From assembly GCA_030142905.1 (NCBI GenBank), contig JASJOG010000072.1, positions 1,084,001 through 1,148,000 of the forward strand: DNA of 64,000 nt, written 5' to 3'. The notes beneath the pieces were generated by a model, which made no database searches, had not been told where the DNA came from, and saw only the letters and a program-made list of their open reading frames with translations. Numbering within the stretch: the first letter of the stretch is position 1; the number at the start of each line of letters is the position of its first letter. Shown here piece by piece: positions 22,851 to 35,563 of the stretch. The stretch is from Heliopora coerulea. Its lineage: Eukaryota; Cnidaria; Anthozoa; Scleralcyonacea; Helioporidae. The translations under genes and the position numbers were made by a program.

Positions 22851-25579
22851 ATCGACAAAAACTGTTGGAACGTTGATATCTGGTATGGCTATCGTCTGAG
22901 TAGGGATTTTCGTTAAGCCTAGTTTGTAATCGCTTGAAGAAAGGAATGAAAGTGAAGGAAAATTATGCGTTACAAGACTGATGGTTTGTTGCTATGAAGG
23001 TCATGGGATATTCTACATGCAAGATAAAATCCAACGGTTTTACTGTGATCCGAGACTTAGATTGGAGAATAAACGTTAAACGTATTGAAAAGGTTCAAGA
23101 ATTCCACATCTTTTCGTCATGGAAAAATATAAATTAAGAATTTTTAATTTGGCAAGTGGTGAGCTGTACGAAAATGTCCGCTTATAGGCCTGAAAATTGT
23201 AGTTTTCAAAGATAAACTCAAAATCCCTCTTTTCAAAACACAGGAGTGCACGATATTCAGGAACGCAGTGTAAAAGAGTTAGCGGGAAGCAACAATAAAA
23301 ATGTTCAAAGTGAACTAAAAGCCAACTTCAACCATGTTTTCCTTTGAGAGTACAATGTACGTTTATGTTAGGTAAGCGTGCAAAGTCCCCAGAATTGACG
23401 ATTATAGATTGTAGATTCATATTTTACTGGTTATTAGTTTTGCAACTTTATTGTTAGCAAATAAATATCCCATTGAACAATACAATTAAATTGTATTGTT
23501 CAGTGGGATATTTAAATGCAAAGATGATGCCATCTTTCATATACTCCAGATAAAGGTAGTAGATTGTACCGCAACGTTGGTATTTTTATACATTTTTTAG
23601 CCTCAGATCGCTGTCGTTGTAATCATACATGGCGTAATTTCACCAGAAGTAAGGTAACTCGATTTTTTTTAAATATCTACATTAACAGTTTAACGAGTCA
23701 GTAAGATTCATACGGATATCAAACCAACTTTAGGAATATTAAAATTAAAAAATAATCAATTGCTAAAGATAATCCGTAAAAAGGTAAACAATTACTAAAA
23801 CATTTAGATAAGTTCTGAAGAATTTACATCAACAATGCCAGCGTAATTGTCCGATAGCTTTAACTGAAACTATTTACCTACCATGATCCCACTCGTCTCA
23901 CACAAGGTATTGTTGGATACCAAGTCAAGAACTTCTTTTCTATTTCAACTGACACAGTATATCTGAGGTTGAGAGTCGCGCTTATTTGAAGTTTCACGCC
24001 TTTTGCCAGTGAGATTGGATCAGGCAAGACGGTGAGATTTGCCACGAGAATCGGTGCTGTTGAATCTTGTGAAAGAAAAATTTTGATCAAGCACAGCTAA
24101 GCGAAAAACTGGGAGAACATAATAAACAATGAACAGTGCATTCTGTGATCTGGCACTTATTTTTTCCGGTCATCTGTGTAGGATAATCACCGTGTAGAAT
24201 TTCCGAAAATTGTCTCAAACCACTCAAGTGTGTGATATTTCTCTTTCCACAAATGATGACCGGGGAGGAGTTTAACGATTATCTGCAAATACATGTACGA
24301 TCTATGATAAGGTGTTCATGTCTTCATTCAAAGAAAACACAGCTTTTTTGTACATCGTCTATCCTAACCACCAGAGAGTCGTCTCAAATACACCTTAGGA
24401 AACGTTTCCAGTTGAAGAAGGGGCGGTAAAAATAGACAATGAAAAGACTGTTTCTGTGGTACTGGTGATCAAGTGGCGTGTCTTGGCTCAGCTGTAGTTG
24501 AGAAGCCTCACGAATCAACTAAATTCGTCTTTTACGAGTTATGTTCTAGCAATAGTCTAGGTTTACTCCTGGTCAAAGTATTTCAGAATAAGACTGAAAC
24601 TTGGCAAATTCTACTAAGATTTGTTTCTTGACGGCACGTTACTCTCAGAAAAGAAAGCAGTACGTAGCTGTTTCGAACTGGTAGATACATTCCGTGGATC
24701 CTCACCAACATGATGGACATCTGCATTTCGACTATTCAAGTCTCGACATTGTCAACCTCTCACCTGTATTAAAATATAACATTATCTTTTTGGCATTGTT
24801 AACTAAAACTCTTTGAACGCGCCCTGTGAAATGTCCAACAAAACTCATCAAATCGCCAGACTGTGGCACCCTTGTCATCTGATGGCGACAAAATCTGTAT
24901 CAGCGTCGTCAGCAAACACGATCGTGTCCGTCGTAGACCAGCTTGAGAAACAACTTCATGCACTCTTCGGGACAGCTGCAACAAGTTTGTTGGAAACATC
25001 TTATGATAGCCGTAGTGACTGTTCATAACCTGTTACGTGCACTTCAACTCTCATTTGGAAGCGGAATATTAACGTCAAAGTGTGTCACGAGTTATTCAAC
25101 ATCTTGGTTCAGGCTCGGCGATAATAAACTAAACTAAGTTTACTGGAAATAACTTGAAACAACCTGAACACCTCCATCAGATCCCTTACAACTTGTCGTG
25201 ATCAAGCCAGATCTTTGCTGTTGTCAGGATTCTAGACATTGCTTATTACACGGAAACGCAGTGATACATGAAACATATAGCATGGCTGATAGGACAGAAT
25301 ACTATTATAGGAAGCTTGCTCAATCCAGTTTGGCTGGGAGAGTGAAAAACACTCATTCTATGCGAACCGAATTTCACGTAGTCAAGCAATGGAGCTGTGG
25401 TTTGCTGAAAACATCTCGACAGCTTTTTTCAGCTGCTTTTTTGTCAAGTTTACAAGATAATTCCATTCTACCCCGACTTACCTAAACTACTTACCGCAGT
25501 TTTCCCAATGTAGTTTGTCGTCAGCACCAAAAACCACGATGAGAACCGAAGTGACGAAAAAGATTACTGTTAATTTCAT
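22851..25579 (-). CDS. GM2-activator-like (ML-type) secreted lipid-binding protein, incomplete
   Basis: Three exons are supported on the minus strand: 25579-25495 (85 bases; signal peptide MKLTVIFFVTSVLIVVFG, then LHWENC), 24065-23882 (184 bases) and 22932-22851 (82 bases). Exon 2 reads LTVLPDPISLAKGVKLQIS followed by EIEKKFLTWYPTIPC and VGSC. This matches the start of the ganglioside GM2 activator fold, in which such proteins lift glycolipids from lysosomal membranes. Exon 3 (DYKLGLTKIPTQTIAIPDIN) resembles the later beta strand of that family. The cysteine-rich segment normally between them (with a CxCPF-type motif) and the last strand with its G-C motif are not seen. The junction of exon 2 to exon 3 is in phase (TG plus C gives Cys), so a shortened product is possible, as is a missed exon or a decaying gene. 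Confidence 0.6.
23463..23513. repeat. 25-bp-arm palindrome in GM2-activator-like intron
   Basis: aaatatcccattgaacaata is mirrored by tattgttcagtgggatattt with one mismatch and almost no loop. Confidence 0.85.
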
Positions 25580-26886
25580 TTTTATACCCTCTTCGCTTTT
25601 GTTAGTAACCTAAATCCGTTCCTGTTGCTCACTTCTTATTTAACGACTTGGAGCGAGTATCAATGTATTGAGAGACAGGCTTGAGTTTTGACAGCTGGGT
25701 TTTTGATCAAATGAATTAGAACATGAAATTTCCATTCATAATGAGCTAATTTCTTGAAGATCCTTCAACCCAGTAATACAATTTGAGGAGTTATAAAATG
25801 ATGGTTGTGATTCAGGACAGTTAATACATCGTTTTATTTCGCCGGCGTCAGTCTTACTAACACAGAATGAGATGGGTCCAACTGACGCTCAAATCCAGCC
25901 GATAAACACTATGTATTCAATGAACCTTAGAGTAATACAGGGAGAGAAATGTTGAGTTTATGCGAACAAAGAGCCAGTTACCAAATTTTGATTCACGTTA
26001 ACCGGTATATTTTGAAATAACCAGCGTAGAATCGACGTAGAAAAAGTTTAAAAGTAGTACTCTCCGAAAAAAACGAGAGATCAAGGTAGACGTTTTCAGC
26101 AAAACTTTGATGAAAGGCTTTCGCTGGAAACGTCAGAATTATCTTTAGACTTTTTCTAGATCATTTTAAATATAGTTGATATCTCGTTAAGATTGTCCAT
26201 GATTGGTTAAAGTTATACACAGTAACCGATAGAAGGTGATTCCTTAAAAATTTCACATATACACGTGCCATAAACCAAGTCTTGGTGAGAGGAATAAATG
26301 CTCTCAAATACATTAATAATTCATAAATCAAAATCAAGATAAACACCTCAGTGGAGATGGAAATCGGAGGGTGGTTTTACATTAGTATGCCCATCAATTT
26401 TCACGCCAGCTTTTCGTCAAAATATGGGCTCTTTTGAGGAGATAGTTCACACCCTTGTAAAAGGAGCTTCCTATACTAAACTATTAAACTAAAAGACAGT
26501 AAAATTGAAGACGTCTGAATATTTTATAACAAAAAACAATTTCGTTTATACTTTTTAAAGTTATTGTTTATAGTCTCCACGTGAACAGGTAACTGAAGAG
26601 AAAAAAACAAACATTTTCGTCCTAAGAAACTTTTTCGCGGAACATAAATTTTCTGACACACGCAAGGTACCCTAGCTGACGATAACATCTCAGAAGTATT
26701 TCCTTTTGGGGCAAAAACCACGTTGATTAAAAACAAATTTTTCTGTCTACTTCCCACCTGGAAAGTAAAAATCGACCAGTCACTAAAGTAGACTTCGTAC
26801 ACGTTTCTCGCTCAAGCACTTGTACCAACACAGTATTATTAACTATGAAATAAAATAGAGTACTGCGTAGGCACTGTTGAAATCGT

Positions 26887-27062
26887 AGTGAAATAATCGG
26901 AAAGGTCTGAGTAATGCCGAAATGTAAAGAGTAGTTTTCTAACGTTTCCAGCGAAGGCCCTTCGTCAATGGTTTTTCTCACTGACGAAGGGCCTTCGCTC
27001 GAAACGTTAGAAAACTACTCTTTACATTTCGGCATTACTCAGACCTTTCCGATTATTTCACT
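26887..27062. mobile_element. Long near-perfect foldback, core shared with 49357-49528
   Basis: Arms of about 78 bases: agtgaaataatcggaaaggt through gaagggccttcg is mirrored almost base for base. The core next to the loop contains gacgaagggccttcgctcga, also present at the centre of the 49357-49528 foldback. Confidence 0.85.
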
Positions 27063-27351
27063 TTAGTATTATCAACTGTTGTCCGAATGAGACTTAAACT
27101 TCTGGATGTTGTCGTTTGTATATCGTCTGCGTTGAGATCTCGTAATGATAGAGAATCTTTCACGAGTTTTAATAGTTTTCACATAATGCTCGCGTCGTTG
27201 GAAAGGGTCAAAATACTCGCTTTGTGAAGCTTTACGATCGGCATCCAGCAAACGAAACCCTTCCGTCCACACACGTAAAATGTTTGAACAAGTCCCGCGG
27301 TCTACTTTTTGATCATGAACATCGGATAAGCTTAACGGGTGTTAATAAAAC

Positions 27352-27470
27352 GGTGACGGTGCACGCATCACTCTCAACACTGTGACTAGGGTTCGATTCT
27401 GGCTCCTGGCAGTTGTCTGATTAAAGTTACCTAGGTCATATGCGAGTGGAGTGTTGTCCAACCTGAGTCT
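27352..27470 (+). mobile_element. tRNA-derived SINE, head fragment
   Basis: cactgtgactagggttcgat, then cagttgtctgattaaagtta and gagtggagtgttgtcca match the 5' part of the SINE at 59324-59596. Similarity stops near 27470, so the copy is truncated or diverged. Confidence 0.7.
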
Positions 27471-27750
27471 ACCTAGACTACGTAGCAGGCGTTCCGTTTT
27501 AGGGAGGGCTCACTTGTTCCTCCATCGGGCCTGTCCTTGTACCCGCAAGAAACAACCCCGTTCCACTCCAAACGGAGCGCGTCCCAGGCAGGCTAGATTC
27601 TTCCAACCATCACAAGTTTTCTCGAGGATAAAATTTTGAACTAGTCTGAATCTACGCCGAAAACTACGATGTAGGCGGACTTAAAACAAGTAGAAACAAA
27701 ACACAACAAAGTGAATTATACCAAAATCGTCTGTCTTAATATTTGCATGT

Positions 27751-30700
27751 TCAAGATATTGTTGGCTTATCACAAAGAGCAACAAGTTTCTTAACCTCTT
27801 GCCGTTTCTTAACTTTCATATCACTCAAGCTTTGATAAAGAGCTTTGTAAGATTCATCTCGTCTCATTATACACTCGATCAAGGGTAACGTTTTTTCTTT
27901 GACCACTGGTTCACGAATACAAGACGGGCTAGACCCACTTTGGACTTTAAACTTTGGTCTAAGTCTCACTCTGTCAAACTTTGTCAAATCCAAAGTTTCT
28001 ATCCTGGTCATTTCAATTCGTGGCAAAGTTCGAGCCTGTAGACCTCTTTCTTTATTTTGTTGAGCGAGCACATTTTCTTGAACTTGCTCGAGATTGCGTT
28101 CAGGCTGTTGGGTTTTTCCATCAGCAACCTTGGCCTAAAGAAATGGAGTTGATTGAAGGTACGAAATGTGAGGCTTGAATCTTCGAATTTTGATATATAT
28201 CCTCAAGGTTTGCTTATAGTTCGATAATTATATACCTTTACCTGTATTATAAGGAGATCATTATGTCTTTTCTTGACGTCATTCATAGCTTGCTTGTATC
28301 TTGAATCGATCGAATCAAGTCTGAAAAACATCGGGCTTGCAATAAGGCGAAGAAAAATAGCGCAGGGATCGGTTCTTTGTCAGACCGTCTCACATGGTCT
28401 TAGATTTATATACAGCTAAAAGGTGTTTTACCTTTGTGCTATGGCAAGTTTAGCTTTATTTTCTTGATCATTAGCACGTTCACTCATCCAGGACACTTTG
28501 AGGTTTGCCTTTAAGAACGAAGCGAAAAACTGAGCACGTCAAAAGGCGTCTCCTCTCACCATCTTAATTCACACTGCCTCATCTCAATTCATCTCTCTGC
28601 ACCTCATTGATCGTCTCAACGAACCATTTGGCTTATGTGACTTTACCTAACATTACACCGCATTACCCTATCTCTCATCATATCCGTTCACCATCTCCTC
28701 ACCTCAACTTTCCCCATCTTTTCCCACGTTCCCTTACTTCACCCCACCCCATTAATCAGCACCACTAACCTCACTTCACTTACCTGACCCACCTAACCTC
28801 ACTAAACTTGTAAATCACACGATATAATTTCACCATCACCTGCCCTCAGCTTACTAAGGCTCACCTGTACATCACTCATCACTTCTCCTGACCTCACCAT
28901 CTTCCACTCACGTCTTCCAAACCACATTTTAACTGTTCTTGTTTCAACTCATCTTCTTCAAAATCTAGGGTTTACAATACCATACTGTGCAGTCCCTGCT
29001 ATAACGTATGCTTGAGCAAAATTTTACCTTAGAAAGCATTGGGTGTCCTTCAGGTTCGGTAACAGTTTCAAACTCTGGAAAGTGAAAGTAAAAGTGAAAG
29101 CGAAAGCGAATAAGATGAGTCGCTTAAACTGGATTATAAAGACTAGAATGAATTAATCTTTACCTCTGAGAACAGCAAAGATCTTCAAACACGATTGAAG
29201 AGCGTTCCTGTCTCGCTTATCGTTCCTGAAATCGAGCACCGACCCCACTTTACAAAATCCAAGAGCATTCATCAATCGACGGGTCCTTCGTTTCATCCAA
29301 AACATGCGAACCATAGGCTGGCTGAAAATCTCCAGAATTACTTCAGGGTACCCCAACGCCTGCTCAAGCTTGAGAAGACAATTTTGTTAAAAGATTAACG
29401 CACAGCAACAGCAGGAGTAGTAAAAACAGCACCACCTACAACATAAGCTACCAAACAAATTGTTTTTTTTTTAACAAAGCGTTTTCACCCAATCTCCAGA
29501 AATTCAAATAACAAAGGTCATGGCGGCCAGATTAGTTAACCGAACAAATGAAGATGATCAAGATTCTACTGTTGACTCTAAAGTCTAAATTTTTATCTCT
29601 TCTTTTTTACCTCTCACTTTGTTTCTGATGAGGTCGTACAATTTTTCTTTTTTCCTCGGTGATCGAAATATCGGACACTGGGCGTTTAAAGGTTCGGAAT
29701 ATCAACACCACCTCAAACGAAAATGCTCTATAGCTTTTCATGAATATTTCAATATATCCTACCACTTCTCGGAGCTTAAAAACCATATCTTTGTCTTCCT
29801 TGGAAAGAAATACTCTCATAGCATCAGCGAGAGCAGGAGAATGGGACAGAATATCTAGATAAAATAACACATAACGTTGATATAACGGTTGCTATTTAAC
29901 AGGTAAAATTTAAGTTTGCTTGTTTAAGGCGCGGATGTTGTTCATTAGCTAGGACTCACTCACTGGACAAACTATCCAGATTTGTTCAACTGGTCCCAGA
30001 TTAATACTCACTTGTAACTGACTGTAAAACTGAACTTGCTTTTTCGAGACAACCTTCGTCATCCCAGTGTGGATAAATCAGTATTGTCTGCTGGGAGCTG
30101 GTTGTCTTCATCAGAAACCCAAGAGAGGTCAAGAACTTTTCAGCTTCGAAAAAATGTGAAAGCCAAGGGGACGTGATTTCACGATACGGCAAAGAATGTG
30201 AGCCGGGGTTTTTGTTTGAGTCCTTTAGAATTTCTGCTGCTTCAGTAACCTAAATATTAAAAGAGTGAGTTAAGCCGAATTGTCACAAATTGTTTTAGCC
30301 AAGGGTGTCATATTAATCTAAGGAAAGTCCATTCACAATACCAAGTACTTCCGTCAGGCAAACAAGTTAACCTTAGATGAGTCGAATAAAAAAATCGAAT
30401 TTTCACACAACGTCCCAAATTTATCTTAGGTTTTCGAACCAGAATATCAATCGTCTTACTCAACCCCAAAAGTTTATCTAAAGTGAATAGTTTTATCACT
30501 AATAGAATTCTATCGATTATACAGCTAATTCTGATCGTTTGATGTCCCTTGTCATTAGACACTACACAATTCTGCGAGTTTCCTTTGCTTACCACGCCCA
30601 ATAAAGTTGGCAAAAATTTTGGACACAGATGATGGCGATGCAGTAGCGCAATGACTCTTTCCAGAAGACAGTCTGAAACAAGAAGAGGGGATCTCCCTAC

Positions 30701-33700
30701 AAGCAGTAAGCCACGAAAAAAGGGCAACGAATATGAGAATGAAAAGAATTTCAATATAAAAAATACACGAGAATATTAACCGGAGATGGCACCAGACATA
30801 TGAGAGAAATGTACCGAAAATACGAGAAAACGGTTTTCGTGAGCTTGTGTCTGCGTGTACGTGTGCGTTTGCACGTAGTTGTCCGTGCCATTGTTCGTGT
30901 ACGTGTGTGTGGCATGTATACGTATATATGTATTAAGGAGTTGGTCTCAATAAAGTTTATATATGAACTAAAGTTGACACAGTGCACACGCGACAATAAA
31001 CTTGCATGAGCGTATTTACAGTTAAGTAGGGAGATATAAGCGTGATAGTGAATCTTAAGAGCATAAAAAGATGTCCATAACAATCATCTCTAAATCAATT
31101 TTCCAATCCACTGACCTTTTCGATCACTAATACACGAAAATCTTTCCGCCACTGTCCCACGCAGATTGTCAACAGAACATTCCACGGACTTTCGCCGAAT
31201 TTCTCGGAAAGGAACACTAGTGTCACACCCGTAAAGATTGAATGTACTCCAACCAAACGGTTCGATGTTTTCCAACTCTTGCAAGTATTTCTTCGTTCTG
31301 AACAGAGAGCAAGAAACGCTTGAACCCTGAAATTGAAAATAAAGTAAGAATTTCATCGACCCCACCAAAACTCAGGAAAGCGTCAGGAACGGAGTGGTCC
31401 ACACTCGTTGAATTATAAAAGATTAAGAATCTTACGGAAAGACGAAAAACTAATTAGGCTTACATTTGAAAGGTTTTTGTAAAACTCTCGCAGGCTTGCT
31501 AACAATACTTTCTGAGGTATCGACCACGTTGGCATGACGACAGCTTTGACCCCAGCAATCATAAACGCCAGCGGTATGGAAAGGGAGAAAGTTTCGAGAT
31601 CGAGAAATCTGTGGTGACATCCATAACACGAATTTAGCACGACAACGTCCGGACCTTTATGTAACGCAACGATGTCCTCCAACGTTACTACCCAAGAATC
31701 ATCAGAGATTGCTCGCGGGTCCACATCAGGGGTTGGGGCCAGGGCAATGACTCCGTCTTCATGGGAACCAAACGTGGATAAATGGAGAAGAGAAGTGGAA
31801 CTGAACTTGCTAACGAAATGTTCTCTGGTAGCCGACTTGCCTACCTCGGCTTTTTCACCAAGAAGAACTGAAACGTCGGTTAATTCTTCTTCCATTAGAT
31901 CAGGTTGCGCATGGCCAGGTCGTAGAAACGATTCTTCCGTAATGTTTTCTAACTCAGGATTTCCCAGAATTCGTATCTTTCGACACGAACTGGAGTTGCC
32001 GGATTGAAAGACTCCGAGAACCGAAATGCATGGCAAAACCTGGACAGACGTGGCAAGATCATGCAGAGGGCATCCGGACGAATTGTGAAGATCGACAAAC
32101 GGAATGAGATTCAAGAAAGAACTTTTCACGACAACAATTTCAAGAGTGCTCAGATCTTCCGCCTGCAAAATGTCTTGAACAGGGAAAAGAAACGTCTGAG
32201 AAAGTTTCCACAAGATATCTGCAGAATCATTGGAGTTAAGTTCAGATTCGAAAGGTTCAACCGAAGTTGCTTCATGTGAACTTTCATGTGAACTACGACG
32301 TAGTTTTCGATGATCGAAACTGTAAGAAGCGACAGGATTACGGGGTTTAAGATAGCCATTAGTGTTTGCCTCGACCTCTTTCCTAAAAGACGTTCCTGTG
32401 GCTTCTCTGTGCCAATGAAAGTGAGCCACGCCCTTGTGAGATGGCTTTAAAACCCAAGCCATGTAGCCATTTTTAACGACTCGGTAAAACAGAACCAGTT
32501 TCCTGTGACCGCTTGCAAGCTCGTGCAACTCTGTTAGATTTAGAGAGCGATGAATTTGATTAGAGGTGTCTAACTTTGATCCTTCCACGAAAGCTTTATA
32601 TTCAATCATCTGGTGAAACAACATCGCATTACTTCGTTCAGCTAATTCCAAAGCGTCGTCTACGCGACCAAGTTCAGCCAGCAACTCCAGTGAGACATCA
32701 ACACAGCGATTAAGTTCGTCCAGCAATGGATGGCGAGTGACAATCCTATAACCTCGTATTCTATTGAATTTTAATTCTAGATAGTCAAGCGCTTCAGAGA
32801 GTAACAGTAAAGCTTCACTTGATTTGCCTAACGTAAGCAACACTTTCAATAACGACCGCTTGATTTTGTGCACCTTGTCGTTCATTTTCAGCTCTTGAGC
32901 TTCAACCAAAGCTTTCCTCAGAAAAGCTTCAGCATGTTGGAATAATCTCAGGCTTTTGTATGTGACCCCTATGGACTTCAAAGCTTCACAACGCAGATCA
33001 CGTTGTTTGTTGGCCGTTGCGAGTCTGAGCTGATTCTCAAAGCAAGACAGCGCCCGTTTCTGGTTGTTTTGCGAGGTGAACCCTTCGCCGAGACTTCCGT
33101 ATGCAATTGCTTCTGACTTCGTGTCTTTTAAAGCAATGGCTATCTTTAGATGAAGTTTGTGGCACTCCACAGCCAAAGCACTTCGTCCACTTGCCTGGTA
33201 TACCTTGCCGAGATTACTATAAGCCAGTGCGACATCCGACTGATCGTGAAACTGAAGGCTCAACGCCAGAACTGTTTGATAACTTTTAGCAGATTCCTCG
33301 TACAGACCTTGCAGCAATTCGAGCTCTCCTAGAATGCCGTAAGCCTTGACAAGGCTATCCTGATCCACAACGTTCAGCTTCGAGAAATACTCTCGAGCAA
33401 ACTTCTGCGCGTCCTGATAAAGCTCTTGTTCTTTAAGTAAACCACACAATCTTAAAAGTGCTTCTCTTTCGAGAAAGGAAATTTGGAATCGTGATGATTC
33501 GTCCAGTACATCATCGGGAACAGAAGACAACTTATGCCGGCACTTTGTGAGAACTCGGACGCTGTATGAAATACTTAATTCCTGTTGTCCTGATTTGATG
33601 AACAAGTACGCAAATTTTGAATAAGCTTCGAGTTCATTTATGAAATTCCTAGATAGCAAAGCGTTTTTCAGACATTCGTCGGCATAGTAAAGGGAAGTAT

Positions 33701-35563
33701 GCAGTCTACCAAGTTGACAGTAACATTCTGAAGTTTCTAATAGAATATTATGAACGATCTCTGGATCTATTTCTTGCAAGAATTTTAACTGTCGTTGTTC
33801 TTTTCTGGCGTTATCAGACAACTTCACGGGATTTGAAGTGACGGAGAACTCTTTTGCTTTAATGTCATCCTTCAAAGAACAAACATCAAAATCTCCTTTG
33901 AAAGCTCTTGAAGTAGTCCCGTCCAAACAATGAGCTATTAGAGCAGTTTCAAGCATATCAAGGCCAGCCTGAAATTTCTTTGCTAGGATCAATTTTTGGG
34001 ACAGAGACACAAGCAGCTCCAAAGTATTAATACACTTGTCTAAAAATAAAAAATAAGATAACAAAAATGCTATGAAATAGTGGTGTGATGAGAAAAGGTT
34101 TTGAGCATTTTACAAGAATTAATTCCATTCAACTGGTGTTTGGGGATTTGATACTGTAATCAGAATTACATAAAACATGTCTAACAATTTTAAGCCAAGG
34201 ATTCATTAAAAGTCACTGTATAGTTTCTATGTTTTTCAGGAGCATTTTTTTATGTTTGTGGTAGGAATGGCAGGGGGGTGAACAACCAAACCCTACCTTT
34301 GCTATGCCACTGACTATACACCTGGCTGATAACATTAGTCAGTTAGTTAAGGTTCAGTGGATGACACACCTTTCCAATATTTAGAGGAATAGTTGGCAGA
34401 ATTAGAGTTAGTAACAAATATCCTAATTTGAGTAAAATTTGAAGGTCAAATTGTTAACATTATAATTAATATTTAAAATTTCTGATGAGACATGGCATGC
34501 CATTCACTGACCTGTTGCATCTTCCTTTAGGTGTTCTATCATGAGGTAACACATCTTGCTTATCTTGTTTGCTGTCTCCAGACGATGTTTGTCATCTAAC
34601 ACATATGCCTTCAGATAAGCACTTAAACTTTTCTCAAATGCTCCAACTTGTTTGTAAACAAATCCACTCAGATGATAAACCTTCAAAGGCAAAATATTAA
34701 GATAACTATAAGAAATCCTAGGACCATGTCCCAAAATTCTTTGATATATTACCATCTATAGATGGGATATGGACCTCCTTCACAGGGATACATAGTCATA
34801 CAACCAGGTATGATATAACCATAAATTCCTCAAAGTTGCATTTTCCACCAAGTATATGCAAGACCAAAAAATGTAAGAGTATATTTCTGGTGATCTAAAA
34901 CATCTAGCCAAGTATACATCTTGCTCCTGCTCCCACATTATGTCATCAGATTTTTTCCAGATTAGACTATCATACTGTAAAAAACTGGGATGTAGGCAAC
35001 CTTCTCTTCACTTGTATTGTCAACTAAAACTCCTCATTTTGATTTTATGTAATCTTAGCACTGAATTTTGTTTGCTAGTTAACATAGGGTTTCTTATCCT
35101 TCAGATGACTGTATTCCAAAATTTTCCAACCACAAAAGGAAACCAGGTATGTTAATTCACGTCAGTTTACCTTTGAATCGTTAGGATTGTTAACTGTCAA
35201 AACTGCAATATCGCTTAAACATCTATGATATAATTTTAGCCTGACACAAACAGCAAGTCTTCCCTCCAGGGCCTCTTGGTCTTGAGGGCAAATTTCAAGA
35301 ACCTTGGAGTAACATTCCAACGACTGTAAGTTGTTTCCTTCCGCAAACTTTTGTTTAGCTGTCGACCGGAGTTCATTTAACTGTTGTATAAAGCAAAAAA
35401 AGGGTTGTGACCGTGAGACATACGAATCAAAGAATGAGAAGGCAAAGGACAACCCAGTTGTAATTCCTCTCGGCATAATCTTACAAGTTACCTGTTTTAA
35501 GTGAGCGTCAGGATCTGCTGGGCAACATTTCGAGTCCTTCTCCTTCACAATAGACATTTCCAT
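27751..35563 (-). CDS. TPR plus CHAT-domain protein, TTC28-like
   Basis: Exons on the minus strand: 35563-35492, 35380-35171, 34680-34512, 34039-31464, 31326-31116, 30696-30593, 30249-30012, 29854-29611, 29368-29164, 29074-29028, 28508-28432, 28320-28242, 28134-27751 (TGA), about 1,530 residues. Start MEMSIVKEKDSK; TPR units follow from about residue 25 (AKQKFAEGNNLQSLECYSKV, ALAYSNLGKVYQASGRSALA, EAIAYGSLGEGFTSQNNQKR). A CHAT domain follows from about residue 700, with LLHLSTFGSHED, VVVLNSCYGCHH and the closing FGWSTFNLYGC. CHAT proteins are caspase-like; here the usual His of the HG motif is Phe907 while Cys955 is kept, so proteolysis is doubtful. All junctions are in phase except 29611 to 29368 (two bases against zero), where a micro-exon may be missing. 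The last exons encode a charged tail. Human TTC28 acts at the spindle midzone; equivalence is inferred. Confidence 0.8.
28555..28930. repeat. Pyrimidine-rich low-complexity tract
   Basis: Intron of the TPR-CHAT gene with many cctcac/tcacc/catctc words on the plus strand. No regular unit length was found. Confidence 0.6.

Larger units (their letters stand above)
25580..27750. other. Intergenic region with foldback and SINE fragment
   Basis: Between the GM2-activator-like start codon and the stop of the TPR-CHAT gene. It contains a foldback (26887-27062) and a SINE head (27352-27470). No coding exon is recognised; ORFs at 26524-26981 are disrupted by the foldback and look spurious. Confidence 0.6.

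Noticed and set aside
30751..31083. 110-residue minus-strand ORF between TPR-CHAT exons
   Set aside because: Contains a gtgtacgtgtgcg-type simple repeat and lies in the intron between well-phased exons 31116 and 30696.
34040..34064. Methionine start MLSYFLFLD for the large CHAT ORF
   Set aside because: These codons are the 3' end of an intron (polypyrimidine tract and acceptor). The true exon begins at 34039 and joins upstream TPR exons in phase.
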